From assembly GCF_000145275.1 (NCBI RefSeq), contig NC_014393.1, positions 1,178,001 through 1,242,000 of the forward strand: a DNA stretch of 64,000 nucleotides, read 5' to 3'. Source of the stretch: Clostridium cellulovorans 743B. GTDB lineage: Bacteria; Bacillota; Clostridia; Clostridiales; Clostridiaceae. A model generated the notes under the pieces. That model saw only the letters and a program-made list of their open reading frames with translations, had not been told where the DNA came from and did no database searches. Positions within the stretch are counted from its first letter, which is position 1, and each line of letters opens with the position of its first letter. Shown here one piece after another: positions 36,234 to 45,342 of the stretch. Made by a program: the position numbers and the translations under genes.

Positions 36234-37160
36234 ATGAACGCATATTTATTTGTGCATTTTAAGGAAAAGAGTACCCCTGATGGAGAGCAAGTATATTTTG
36301 CTGTTAGTACTGACGGATTTAATTGGGAACAAGTAAATGGTGGAGAGCCTGTTCTATGGAGTGTAAAAGGGGATAAGGGAGTACGTGATCATACTATTGT
36401 AAGAACAAAGAATGGTAAGTTCTATATTCTCGCTACAGATCTAAGCCTTGCTAATGGTTTTGATACTAAGTATAAGGGCAGTTGGATAAATGTTGGCACA
36501 GAGGGAAGTAAGCATCTTTCAATGTGGGAATCCGACGACCTTGTGAATTGGTCAGAGCAGAAGATGATAGAATTAGGTGATGAAGATTTTGGCTGTATTT
36601 GGGCACCAGATGTTATATATGAAAGCAAAAATGATGATTATGTAATTCATTGGTCTTCAAGTCATGCCTCTAATAATTATGGAAATAAGGCAATTTTTTA
36701 TACTCGTACAAAGGATTTTCAGAGTTTTACTAAACCACAGATTCTTTGCAGAAAAGATGATAGTGGAATAATAGATTCTGCAATCTATGAGGAAGATGGT
36801 ATGTTTTATCGTTTCTTAAAGAGTGAGGCAAATCCTACAGGTATCATATTAGAAAAGGGAAAAACTCTTACTGGAGCATATTCAAGAATCGAAGCTTTTG
36901 ATGAGGAAATGGCTAAATTAGGTCATCCAGCCTATGAAGCGCCTACAGCCTTTAAGCTAGCTGATGGAAGATGGTGTTTGATGATAGACTTTTTCGGTGT
37001 ACAAGGTGAAGGTCAAGGTTATGTTCCATTTATAGCGAATAGTATTGATAGTGGTAAGTTTATTCGCTCAGATGAGAGCTTTAGCTTTCCTTATCGTTTT
37101 AAACATGGCACTGTGCTTTCCATTACTATGGAGGAATATAGTAGAATTAAGCAAAAATAA
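36234..37160 (+). CDS. Intracellular GH43-like glycosidase (arabinofuranosidase/xylosidase type)
   Basis: A 308-aa five-bladed beta-propeller glycosidase without a signal peptide, so it acts on imported oligosaccharides. GH43/GH-F clan features are present: an N-terminal catalytic-base region (KGVRDHTIVRTKNGKFYI, with Asp in VRDHTIV), FGCIWAPDVIYESKNDDY, the IIDSAIYEEDGMFYRFLKSE block with the modulating Asp and the acid Glu in HPAYEAPTAFKLADGRW. The sequence is closer to the short GH43 proteins annotated as arabinosidases than to endo-arabinanases. AGGAGG precedes ATG 36234, and a strong terminator follows. It probably completes pectin or arabinan use with the secreted enzymes of the cluster at 55-62 kb. 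Confidence 0.85.
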   Translation: MNAYLFVHFKEKSTPDGEQVYFAVSTDGFNWEQVNGGEPVLWSVKGDKGVRDHTIVRTKNGKFYILATDLSLANGFDTKYKGSWINVGTEGSKHLSMWESDDLVNWSEQKMIELGDEDFGCIWAPDVIYESKNDDYVIHWSSSHASNNYGNKAIFYTRTKDFQSFTKPQILCRKDDSGIIDSAIYEEDGMFYRFLKSEANPTGIILEKGKTLTGAYSRIEAFDEEMAKLGHPAYEAPTAFKLADGRWCLMIDFFGVQGEGQGYVPFIANSIDSGKFIRSDESFSFPYRFKHGTVLSITMEEYSRIKQK

Positions 37161-37172
37161 AACAATTAAAAC

Positions 37173-37217
37173 TAAGCAAGTAGACCATTTATTTTGTGGG
37201 AGTCTACTTGCTTTTTG
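37173..37217 (+). terminator. Rho-independent terminator
   Basis: Stem AGCAAGTAGAC/GTCTACTTGCT followed by TTTTT, after the GH43 gene. Confidence 0.9.
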
Positions 37218-37425
37218 ATCTTATTTTCATTTTTAGAATATTTATGTACATAAGTAACTTAATTATCAAGACATATCATTAATTTATAGGACACTATAAA
37301 ATCATAAAACAGAGAACTCTTGAAGATAATCTGCATAGATGTGTGGTTAAATTTGAATTTTAATCCAACATCCTATATAATTAATAAAAAATTCAATTAG
37401 AAAGCTTGGGAGGTTGTGAGATAAA

Positions 37426-37548
37426 GTGGAAGAACTTTGTTTAGTGATGCCTTCAACAAAATTAAAGAAATGGATGTAAAACTACTTGGACACCCAAAGT
37501 TGGTATAGTAATGGATAAGCATGTAAGAAGAACGATAAGTACAACTAA
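37426..37548 (+). pseudogene. Possible acetyltransferase gene remnant
   Basis: After GGGAGGTTGTGAG, a GTG-started reading gives MEELCLVMPSTKLKKWM then a stop, which looks like the beginning of a GNAT protein. The following DNA carries only short frames. It is probably a decayed gene. The rest of this 465-bp gap is AT-rich and featureless. Confidence 0.3.
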
Positions 37549-37596
37549 ATAATATAATAATGGAATCCTTGAAGAGGCATTCCATTATTATATACT
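37549..37596 (-). terminator. Terminator of the chemoreceptor gene
   Basis: Stem TAATAATGGAAT/ATTCCATTATTA with a 13-base loop, just beyond the chemoreceptor stop codon. Confidence 0.6.
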
Positions 37597-37625
37597 ATAT
37601 TATCAACAGCATTCATTAATATAGC

Positions 37626-38918
37626 CTAAAGTTTAAATTGAGAAACTTCAGCAGTTAACTTATCAGAGCTATCTTTTGACTTTATAACTTGGTCTAATAC
37701 ATAGTTAGTTTTAGTGCTTATGTCTGAAACTTTGTTTGTTATATCTATAGTTCCTATAGAACCTTCATTAGCTAAAGCTGCTACTAATTCTATGGTTTTT
37801 ATTACATCCTGCACAGCTGCTAAAAGTTCTTCAGAGGTTGAACTTAAGTCCATAGAAAAATCTTTATAATATAAAGCATCGTTATTATATTCTTTGCTTG
37901 TTTGAACTAAGGTATCATAATCCTTTAACACCTTCGTCTCTATAAAGTTAAGCATTTTGCTAGAGTTATTTGTTAAATCTTCAACAGAATCTAGAATTAT
38001 TGCTGTTGTATTTTGTATTTTAGTTATTGTTTCATTTGATTGTTCTGCTAGTTTTCTTATTTCATCTGCAACTACGCTAAAGCCTTTCCCAGCTTCTCCA
38101 GCTCTTGCTGCTTCAATGGCAGCGTTAAGTGCAAGAAGGTTTGTCTGTGAGGTAATCTGAAGTATAGATTCAGCTAAAATATTTATCTCCCTTACAGCCC
38201 CTGCTTTTTCAATTGATTGCTTTAAGTTAGTTTCTGTTTCTTTAAACATGTTTATTGTATCTCTTTGGTTGTCTTCTGAGATCTTCATTATATTTCTAGC
38301 TTTTTCACTTATATCTACAGACTTGCCTTCGCCTTCTTGAGATTTTTCTGCTATAGAATGAACAGCTTTTTCAATTTCATGAGAAGTTTCAGACATTTCA
38401 TGTGCTGAAGCCACCGTTTCTTCCATCTTTCCAGATAATTGTTCTGTAGTTGCTTGTACTTCTTCTATATATTCAGTGAGGTTGGAAATGTTTACATTAA
38501 TGCCTTCGACATTTGTTTCTATTACGTGTGCTTCATCTCTTGTAGAAGTAACAAGAAATTTTAATTGTTCAATTGAAGAATTTAAGTTATCTATGATTTC
38601 TTTTTGGCCTCTAGCTTTTGAAAAGTCTACACTGTAAGATAAATTTTTATTTTTAACATTATAAGATAGTTTGGAAATTATTGCCAAGGGTGCAATGAAT
38701 TTCTTGTAATTTTTAAATGCGGCTAAAATTCCAAGAGCTAGTCCCGAGGCAATATATCCTAATGAACAAATTAATAATTGTTTTCCAGTGAGGTGCAGCG
38801 TAAAATATCCAAATAAAAGGCCTACTAATATACTGAGCGGAACAACTGTTACTAGAGTTTGTGCTACATATTTTGATTTTGAAATAACTTTTGGTTTATC
38901 ATTAAAACTATTATCCAT
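37626..38918 (-). CDS. Methyl-accepting chemotaxis protein without an extracellular sensor domain
   Basis: A 430-aa chemoreceptor. Two hydrophobic helices near residues 20-75 are separated by only a few residues, so there is no large outside ligand domain. A HAMP-like stretch and a long coiled-coil signalling domain follow. The kinase-contacting hairpin tip is intact ([18 protein letters not shown], then [17 protein letters not shown]). It should feed CheA/CheW and may sense membrane state, an intracellular signal or a partner protein. GGGGGA precedes ATG 38918 on the minus strand. Confidence 0.93.
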   Translation of the reverse strand: MDNSFNDKPKVISKSKYVAQTLVTVVPLSILVGLLFGYFTLHLTGKQLLICSLGYIASGLALGILAAFKNYKKFIAPLAIISKLSYNVKNKNLSYSVDFSKARGQKEIIDNLNSSIEQLKFLVTSTRDEAHVIETNVEGINVNISNLTEYIEEVQATTEQLSGKMEETVASAHEMSETSHEIEKAVHSIAEKSQEGEGKSVDISEKARNIMKISEDNQRDTINMFKETETNLKQSIEKAGAVREINILAESILQITSQTNLLALNAAIEAARAGEAGKGFSVVADEIRKLAEQSNETITKIQNTTAIILDSVEDLTNNSSKMLNFIETKVLKDYDTLVQTSKEYNNDALYYKDFSMDLSSTSEELLAAVQDVIKTIELVAALANEGSIGTIDITNKVSDISTKTNYVLDQVIKSKDSSDKLTAEVSQFKL

Positions 38919-39364
38919 AGTGTTTTCCCCCTATAAGAACTTGTTAGCTAATTCTATCTTAATTACTTTCCTGTTACAATATCAAACCCTATATTGACAT
39001 CTAGGGAATGTGAGGGAAAGAAAATATATATGTTATAGTGAAGGCTTCGAGTTTAAAAAGTTTTAATTACAGTTAAATATCACTAATTTCAGTGTGGCAT
39101 TTAAAGGAGCATGAATATATAGATAAAGGCTTTAATGTAATTTTGATGTCGATTTTAAAATTACTCTTAATGTATTATTTCGACATTAATGGGATGTTTA
39201 AAATGATACAATATTCTTATGAAGTAAGGACTAGTTTAATAAATGTATCGAGATTAAAAGGATAGAAGAGATTTTGAAGTCCTAAAAAAGAAAATAGACA
39301 AGTTGCTTAGGAATTAAACTAGGAAACTAAATGTAATGTATTTAAAAAACTAGGGGGAACAATA
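38919..39364. other. Intergenic region without recognised features
   Basis: 446 bases of AT-rich DNA between divergent genes. A frame of about 60 codons around 39090-39263 (containing HLKEHEYIDKGFNV) lacks a ribosome site and I could not place it. Confidence 0.3.
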
Positions 39365-40402
39365 ATGAAAAGAAAATTGATAATAGCATTGCTTACTATA
39401 TCCTTAGCAAGTGTTTTTGTTGGATGCAAAAACAATGAGAATACTCAAAAAACTACTTCTGATGAAAAGAGTCAAGTGGTGCTTGAGAAGCTTAATGCTG
39501 GTTATGATGATAGTGAGGGATATATTGAAAATCATGAAGAAGATAACTCATTAACATTATGGAACGCATTTAATCATTCATATAGAGTGTTAGCTGATGA
39601 CGGAAAGGAACTTCCACACCGAGATGTTAAAACTGTTAAAGACAGTGAAGACTTTAAGTTTTCTATAGAATACTCATATAACACAGATCCTAAATCAGAA
39701 GAAGCATTGTCTTTTACTGCTACGGCTTATGTAAATTATAAACAAGTAGAATTTTTTTCAGGAGATACCACAAAGAAAATAAAAAAGTTAGATTTTAAAG
39801 CTAAAAAGGATGAGAAGGTAAATCTTCCGATAGTGTTACCAACAGAGGGGCTTCACGGAAGTAATAAGGTGATGATTGTAATCCAATGTAACGATTCTGC
39901 AGGTAGATTTGGCAGAAGTTTTGGAAATGGTAATGTTGCTTACATGGTTGATTTAAATGTTGGGCATAAAACTGGTTATGAGAAAAATGATGAAAAAGCT
40001 ACCTATAAAACTATAACTTATCCTATTAATAATGATAATAGCCATTTTATTGTTAATCAAAATTTCAGAGTTGAAAATGAAGAAAGTAGAGGAATAGAAT
40101 GGACAAAGCCAGTGATTAAAGTTAAAAGCGGTGAAGAATTTCCTTTAGCTTTTAGGTTTGGGCGAATTAAGGAAGATAGTTTGATTTTTCTTACACTTGA
40201 TAATGAGCAGTATCAATTAGACGGAAAGGATTATCTTTATTTTGAACCATCAGAAAATATGCTTTACAAGAAGTGTATGATAAAAGCACCAAAAAAACCA
40301 GGTACATATTTACTTTCTGGCTATTATAAAAATAGTCCTTGGGAATATGGTGCAACAGCACAGTATGAATTTAGTGGTGTAATAAAACTTATAGTTGAAT
40401 AA
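39365..40402 (+). CDS. Lipoprotein of unknown function
   Basis: A 345-aa exported lipoprotein: signal with lipobox ending VFVGCKN (Cys21), then a polar linker and a mainly beta-stranded body. The central part (DDSEGYIENHEEDNSLTLWN, FSIEYSYNTDPKSEEALSF) and the later ALAFRFGRI-like region show no catalytic pattern. The end, KAPKKPGTYLLSGYYKNSPW, resembles the last strands of an immunoglobulin-like or jelly-roll domain. AGGGGGAAC precedes the ATG. I do not recognise the family. Confidence 0.75.
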   Translation: MKRKLIIALLTISLASVFVGCKNNENTQKTTSDEKSQVVLEKLNAGYDDSEGYIENHEEDNSLTLWNAFNHSYRVLADDGKELPHRDVKTVKDSEDFKFSIEYSYNTDPKSEEALSFTATAYVNYKQVEFFSGDTTKKIKKLDFKAKKDEKVNLPIVLPTEGLHGSNKVMIVIQCNDSAGRFGRSFGNGNVAYMVDLNVGHKTGYEKNDEKATYKTITYPINNDNSHFIVNQNFRVENEESRGIEWTKPVIKVKSGEEFPLAFRFGRIKEDSLIFLTLDNEQYQLDGKDYLYFEPSENMLYKKCMIKAPKKPGTYLLSGYYKNSPWEYGATAQYEFSGVIKLIVE

Positions 40403-40409
40403 TTAATAA

Positions 40410-40466
40410 TTAAGGGGTTGCCTGAAAATGCAAAGGATTATGTTTTCATGTAGCCCCTTATTGCTA
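40410..40466 (+). terminator. Probable terminator after the lipoprotein gene
   Basis: Imperfect stem AAGGGGTTGCCTGAAAA with TTTTCATGTAGCCCCTT. The T-run is weak. Confidence 0.5.
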
Positions 40467-40713
40467 TAATAATGATTTAATAATTATACCTGATAATAAT
40501 TTTATGATTATATTTATATGTTGCAATAAGGTTGCTTCACAACTTATCAAGCTTTGAGGCTATAGCTAAGAATTAAAAATGTAGTTTTAGGAAACTTATA
40601 TTTAAGATAAAAGTGTAATAAAACTATTGGAAGCCTTTATAACAATTAAAGGTTGAGAAGATTAGCTAAACATAGTACAATGTGGATACATATATAAATT
40701 AATCAAGCATAAA

Positions 40714-40795
40714 ATTTTATATAAGTTTCATTATTAAAACCACAGGAAAAGTTTATAGATATATTTAGAAATTAATATACCTAATAAAGATTTTT
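40714..40795 (+). repeat. Second intergenic repeat family, copy 2
   Basis: Aligns by eye with 36055-36130 (ATATAAGTTTCATTATT, TTTATAGATATATT, GAAATTAATATACCTA). The flanking DNA of the 505-bp gap holds nothing else I can support. Confidence 0.4.
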
Positions 40796-40907
40796 TATTG
40801 AAATATATACATGTAAGACTTAAAGTGTGGAAATCTATACAAGTATTGATATAGATAGAGAAAGTGCATAATAAAATAAGGGTTTATAAGATAAAGGAGG
40901 AACGAAA

Positions 40908-41684
40908 ATGAGTTTTTTTAAAAAGGTATTATCAAGCGTAGGTATTGGTGGAGCAAAGGTAGATACAGTACTTTCCCAGAAAAGTGTGAGAATTGGTGAA
41001 GATTTAGAAGGTGTTGTAAATATTGTAGGCGGAAATGTAGAACAAACTATTAGTAGAATAGAAGTAGAGCTTAAAACAGAATACTTAAAGGAAATTGATG
41101 ATAGCAAAGTAAGATGTACAGCAAATCTTTTAAGGTTAGTAGTAGCTAGAGATTTGGTTATTGCACCTAATGAAAGAAAACAAATTCCTTTTGGGTTTAC
41201 GGTACCAAAGCATACTCCAGTTAGTATGAGTAGAAGAAATGTTTGGGTAGAAACAGAATTAGAAATTCCGTTAGCACTTGATCCAGAAGATAGAGATTAT
41301 ATAGACGTGAGACCAAGCCGTGTAATGGATGTTGTTTTAGATGCAGTAATAAATGTGTTAGGCTTTAGATTAAGAGAAGTTGAGTGTGAAGCTGGACATC
41401 TTAGAGGTGGGCATGGTGAATTCACTCAAGAATTTGAATTTGTACCTCAATCAGCTTTTAGAGGAAAACTAGATGAATTAGAAATTACATTCCTACCAAG
41501 TGATGATGGAATTATGATTTATATGCAGGTTGATAGAAGAGTAAGAGGCTTAAAATCATTTTTGCAAGAAGCTGCAGGTCTAGATGAATCTTATTTAAGA
41601 GTTGGAATTAGTGAATATGATGCATCACAAGGAAGCAATCATGTAGCTAGAATGTTAGAAGATGTAATCAGTAGATATTGCTAA
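40908..41684 (+). CDS. spo0M: Sporulation-control protein Spo0M (arrestin-like)
   Basis: A 258-aa cytoplasmic protein of the Spo0M family, which has an arrestin-like beta-sandwich and affects the phosphorelay or cell stage in Bacillus. The N-terminus MSFFKKVLSSVGIGGAKVDT (20 residues) is the family hallmark. YIDVRPSRVMDVVLDAV, LGFRLREVECEAG and the C-terminal DESYLRVGISEYDAS are also typical. AAGGAGG precedes ATG 40908. Single gene. Confidence 0.93.
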   Translation: MSFFKKVLSSVGIGGAKVDTVLSQKSVRIGEDLEGVVNIVGGNVEQTISRIEVELKTEYLKEIDDSKVRCTANLLRLVVARDLVIAPNERKQIPFGFTVPKHTPVSMSRRNVWVETELEIPLALDPEDRDYIDVRPSRVMDVVLDAVINVLGFRLREVECEAGHLRGGHGEFTQEFEFVPQSAFRGKLDELEITFLPSDDGIMIYMQVDRRVRGLKSFLQEAAGLDESYLRVGISEYDASQGSNHVARMLEDVISRYC

Positions 41685-41689
41685 GAATC

Positions 41690-41771
41690 ATATAGGTTCC
41701 GATTAGAAATCTACATTGCTTTCATAAACGGTATATGTATTTAATGTAGAAATATTATTGGAACTTATATA
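41690..41771 (+). repeat. MITE-like palindromic repeat, copy A
   Basis: 82 bp with terminal inverted repeats (ATATAGGTTCCGAT at the left; ATTATTGGAACTTATAT at the right) and internal blocks CTACATTGCTTTCATAAA and TATTTAATGTAGAAA. The best-conserved copy. It begins 6 bases after the spo0M stop. Confidence 0.75.
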
Positions 41772-41790
41772 TATCATTTTTAAAATAGAA

Positions 41791-41840
41791 AAGATCTCTA
41801 AATAGCAGTTGGAGCTGTTATTTAGAGGTCTTTATTTTAG
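41791..41840. terminator. Bidirectional terminator between spo0M and the M23 gene
   Basis: Stem GATCTCTAAATAGCAG/CTGTTATTTAGAGGTC with a 6-base loop, and T-rich DNA on the plus side. Confidence 0.8.
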
Positions 41841-41869
41841 TTAGTTACACATTTAATATAGCGAAATAA

Positions 41870-42940
41870 TTATTCTGCATGGACTATGATGTTATCTTCT
41901 TCTATAAAGCCAATGTTGCTACCAGTAACATCTTTTATATTTATAAAGGAACAAGGCAACCCTTTACTTGATAAGAAATCTGGGCCGTCCATTAGTTGAA
42001 AGTGTAAGTGTGGACAGTTGGACAATCCTGTGTGACCAACTTTGCCAATAACTTCACCTTGCTTTACTTTATCACCTTTTTTTACAGTTAAACTATCTTT
42101 GATTAGATGACCATAAAAAGAATACTCGTCATTAGCATGTTTTATAACTACATAATTTCCACACTGTGCGGCAAGACCGTATTTCTCCATATAAGGTCTT
42201 CTTTCTTCCCAATCCCATGAAGAAGTCATGAAAAAGCTATGGTAGCAGTCTACTATTTCTCCATCAGCTATGGCAAGTATGTCCTTACCATATACTATAT
42301 AATCTTCTTCCTTCATGTCCTCCTTGAAAGCGAGTTTTTGTTCAGAATTATATTGAGCCATATCAATAGCAAATTCCATAGAATAGTGCTGACGATGGTC
42401 TAATAAGCTATTGAAATTACCACAGGTACATATAGTACCTTTAAGTGGGAAAATGTATTGATTTTTGTTGTGGTATTCAGTTATTTCAAGTTGCCACTCT
42501 TGTGTAAATATTTCATCAGCCGTGGTGTAAGATATATTTACTAATAGCTTATCTATGGCAGTGTCATATACAATCGTGAAATATTCATTAAATATACCAG
42601 TTTCCTCATTAGGAGCAAGGGTTACAGTCTTTGCAAAGTGGGAAGGGGTAAAAAAGCCTTCTTTACCTAAAAAAAGCTTAGCTCCAAAGCCTTCACCAAG
42701 CCAAGTACACTTTTCTGCAAAATCTTTCAGGGCATTTTCAAGAGCTTTACCTTGATAACCTATTTGTTTCACTAACACATCAGCAGTGTATAAACCAAAG
42801 GTTATGTTCTTTATTACAATAGTTTCATCAGTATCATTTTTGATGCTTAAACCATGTAAGAGAAAGTTTGATATTACGTTTCCTCTTATTTCAACTGGTG
42901 CATTAATTATGAAGTCTTTTGGAACTGTACTTATATTCAT
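41870..42940 (-). CDS. M23-family metallopeptidase-like protein without a signal peptide
   Basis: About 356 aa. The last 150 residues are an M23 (LytM/lysostaphin) peptidase: a first zinc region around HYSMEFAIDMA, VVIKHANDEYSFYGHL, KKGDKVKQGEVIGKVGHTG and the final HLHFQL. The first 200 residues are an uncharacterised beta-rich domain. No leader or membrane helix is visible, so the protein is either cytoplasmic or exported non-classically, which is odd for a cell-wall peptidase. The frame opens at GTG 42955, but AGGTGAGG is best spaced for ATG 42940 (MNISTVPKDF). Confidence 0.82.
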   Translation of the reverse strand: MNISTVPKDFIINAPVEIRGNVISNFLLHGLSIKNDTDETIVIKNITFGLYTADVLVKQIGYQGKALENALKDFAEKCTWLGEGFGAKLFLGKEGFFTPSHFAKTVTLAPNEETGIFNEYFTIVYDTAIDKLLVNISYTTADEIFTQEWQLEITEYHNKNQYIFPLKGTICTCGNFNSLLDHRQHYSMEFAIDMAQYNSEQKLAFKEDMKEEDYIVYGKDILAIADGEIVDCYHSFFMTSSWDWEERRPYMEKYGLAAQCGNYVVIKHANDEYSFYGHLIKDSLTVKKGDKVKQGEVIGKVGHTGLSNCPHLHFQLMDGPDFLSSKGLPCSFINIKDVTGSNIGFIEEDNIIVHAE

Positions 42941-43099
42941 TAAAATCATCCTCACCTTAAAAATTTGATTTGTTATTGCTTAGTTAGATTCAATGGCGAT
43001 TTTTATGTTATTTCATGCTTTGATTTCCATGTTATACCAAGGAGCTGATTAAAGAATATCATTTAGTACAAGCCACCTCAACCTAAAATACTTTTATGA

Positions 43100-43130
43100 A
43101 TCAAAAATGCTCTGAATAGAGCGTTATGTA
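43100..43130 (-). terminator. Weak hairpin in the gap upstream of the M23 gene
   Basis: Stem AATGCTCT/AGAGCGTT, followed on the minus strand by a T-run. It may be a second terminator for the pectate lyase gene or a relic. The rest of 42941-43185 shows no gene. Confidence 0.35.
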
Positions 43131-43185
43131 ATATTTTTATTATTAGGTTCTGTTTTAAATGAATGCTAATTCTATGATACTTTTA

Positions 43186-43227
43186 CAAAAAAAATTGTAC
43201 TCCATTGAAATTTAGGAGTACAATTCG
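43186..43227 (-). terminator. Terminator of the pectate lyase gene
   Basis: Perfect 10-bp stem ATTGTACTCC/GGAGTACAAT and an eight-base T-run on the minus strand. Confidence 0.88.
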
Positions 43228-43290
43228 AAAGCTCATATTTATTTTATTTTGTGTTTTAATTTATACTTTATACGTGATTTATCTTTCGGA

Positions 43291-45018
43291 TTACTGGCTA
43301 AGGATTTTCTTTGTCATTAGTGCCAGGTCCAGTGCATTGGCTTTTCCATCATTATTCATGTCTGCTGATTTTAACTGTTCAGCTGTAAGGGTTGTTCCGC
43401 CTAAGATATATTTTTTTAGCCAAGCAAGGTCTAGAGCAGATAATTTTCCATCCTTATTAACATCACCTAATACAGTGACTTTAGTTGTTGGTGATAGTGT
43501 TACTACGCCTTTAGGAAAAGCGTTAATAGTAAGGTCATTAATATAATATTCTATGTTAGCGTATCCTTGTCCACAATAATCGCCGTTGGCTTCAGGTTTA
43601 CCGTCAGCAGTAGTTTTGCTATTTGGGTTTAAACCTCTTGCAACTTCCCATTCATCGGCCATACCGTCTTTGTCTGTATCAACTTTTGCACCAGTTAAAA
43701 CAGCTTTAGGATATTGATAAACAACTCCACATTGCATTTTGTATTTATCAATTGTTGCCTTCTGTTCAGCTGTAGCTTCAGCATATGGTCTTGCGCCTGT
43801 AAGGGTTCCAGTACCTGTTTTTGTTTCCGTTGCAACTTGTTGGTCGATTGCTGGCCTTTGTGTTGAAGTTATTCCTGCACCAGCGAATTCAAGTACATGA
43901 TCATAAGATGCTTCTGAACTTTCTACCTTTGGAACTGTAGAAGCATCAAATCCATTTACAAGAAGTTTAAAAGGAGTATTTGATTTTGTGTTTGATTCAT
44001 CCTTACCAGTACCATAACTAATACCGCTCCAATTGTTTTGAGTAAAGGTGCTGTAATTTGAGTTGTCAGAATTTAAAAATCTATTTCCAGTAAGATAAAT
44101 AGAATAATTTTCAGGGGCTGTGCCACTGTCCGCTACACTTACATAATTATGCCCACCTACAGTAGAAACACCTTTCTTCAAAGTATTATTTACGTAATTA
44201 AGATGACCTAAAGTTCCATAGGCAGTTTGGGAAGCCCAGTTATAAATAATATTGTTTGTGAATTCAGCAGAGCTAGTTCCAACAACTTTACCTCTGAAGT
44301 TTCTTGAAACATTGTGAACTATAAGGTTATGATGCCAAGAAACATTTGAACGACCAAGCATAATCCCAAAGCCGTGAATTCCTTTTGAGTGATAGGAGAA
44401 GGAATTTGAAGGACCTACTATAGAATATTGGATTGTTGCATTATCATTAGCAGAGTAAAGTCCCCATTGTTCATCATTTGCCCAGCCCATTGAGCAATGA
44501 TCTACAATTGAGTTACTTCCATCAGAACCTCCAAAGGCATCATAGTCTGCATTTGTGCCTCTTTCTCCAGGTCTCGAACTGATGAAACGCATTATAATGT
44601 TTGAGCCACCCATTCCGATTTTAAAATTTTTAAGTGTTATACCTGCACCACCAGGGGCAGTTTGTCCTGCAATAGTGACATTTGATTTTACAACCACATC
44701 ACTTTTAAGTTCAATGGTTCCGCCTACTGCAAAGACTACAATTCTGTTTGAAGTCCCTACTGCATCACGGAAGGAACCGACACCGCTGTCGTTGAGATTT
44801 GTAACATATACAACTTCTCCGCCACGTCCTCCAGTAGCATATTTTCCACCGCCGTCTGCTCCTTGAAATGCGATAGTGGGTTCGGTTCCAGCATATACAG
44901 TACTACTATTATATGCGCAAACGTTCCCTAAGATTAAAGATAGGACACAAGATGTTGAAACAAGGTTTCTTTTGCTTTTAGAGTTAAAAGCATTTTTTTT
45001 AGTTTTTTTACGTAACAT
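43291..45018 (-). CDS. Cellulosomal pectate lyase (PL1-like) with C-terminal dockerin
   Basis: A 575-aa secreted parallel beta-helix lyase that cleaves polygalacturonate by beta-elimination. The basic leader and signal end near YAG (residue 43). The body has pectate lyase features: GGRGGEVVYVTNLNDSG, NRIVVFAVGGTIEL, VTIAGQTAPGGAG, NSIVDHCSMGWANDE, ISWHH-like NVSWHHNLIVHNVSRN and FRGKVVG. The stretch DTDKDGMADEWEVARGLNP is a thrombospondin-3-like Ca loop often found in these lyases. A type I dockerin ends the protein (LGDVNKDGKLSALDLAWLKK, ADMNNDGKANALDLALMTKK). GGGAGG precedes the ATG. Confidence 0.92.
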   Translation of the reverse strand: MLRKKTKKNAFNSKSKRNLVSTSCVLSLILGNVCAYNSSTVYAGTEPTIAFQGADGGGKYATGGRGGEVVYVTNLNDSGVGSFRDAVGTSNRIVVFAVGGTIELKSDVVVKSNVTIAGQTAPGGAGITLKNFKIGMGGSNIIMRFISSRPGERGTNADYDAFGGSDGSNSIVDHCSMGWANDEQWGLYSANDNATIQYSIVGPSNSFSYHSKGIHGFGIMLGRSNVSWHHNLIVHNVSRNFRGKVVGTSSAEFTNNIIYNWASQTAYGTLGHLNYVNNTLKKGVSTVGGHNYVSVADSGTAPENYSIYLTGNRFLNSDNSNYSTFTQNNWSGISYGTGKDESNTKSNTPFKLLVNGFDASTVPKVESSEASYDHVLEFAGAGITSTQRPAIDQQVATETKTGTGTLTGARPYAEATAEQKATIDKYKMQCGVVYQYPKAVLTGAKVDTDKDGMADEWEVARGLNPNSKTTADGKPEANGDYCGQGYANIEYYINDLTINAFPKGVVTLSPTTKVTVLGDVNKDGKLSALDLAWLKKYILGGTTLTAEQLKSADMNNDGKANALDLALMTKKILSQ

Positions 45019-45342
45019 AATATACCTCCCATATTATATTTTAAATATTATGTCTATGTTACAATTAAACAAACTACTTATATCTTGGCAACCATAGGTG
45101 ATGTTATGTAGAAATATATGTTATAACTTATATATATAGTAATCTAATATATATTATAGAATGAAATGAAGTAAGTTACTACATATAAATACATCATTAT
45201 ACTATTAGTTGAAATATTTTAATTGAATGTGTAGAGAATAAATGAAGTCAAATATATAGATTGCTACAAGTATATTTGAATAGCTTATAATTAAGGGTGA
45301 AAACTAAGAAAAAGTACGGTTATAGGTGGAGGGGATTGTGTA
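45019..45342. other. Divergent intergenic region (pectate lyase / Crp regulator)
   Basis: 324 bases, strongly AT-rich. A stretch at about 45098-45135 (ATGTAGAAATATATG, ACTTATATATATAG) resembles the right end of the MITE-like repeat but lacks ATTGGAAC. No clear operator. Confidence 0.3.

Noticed and set aside
39090..39263. Open frame of about 60 codons containing HLKEHEYIDKGFNV
   Set aside because: No ribosome site, no recognisable family, and AT-rich DNA gives such frames by chance.
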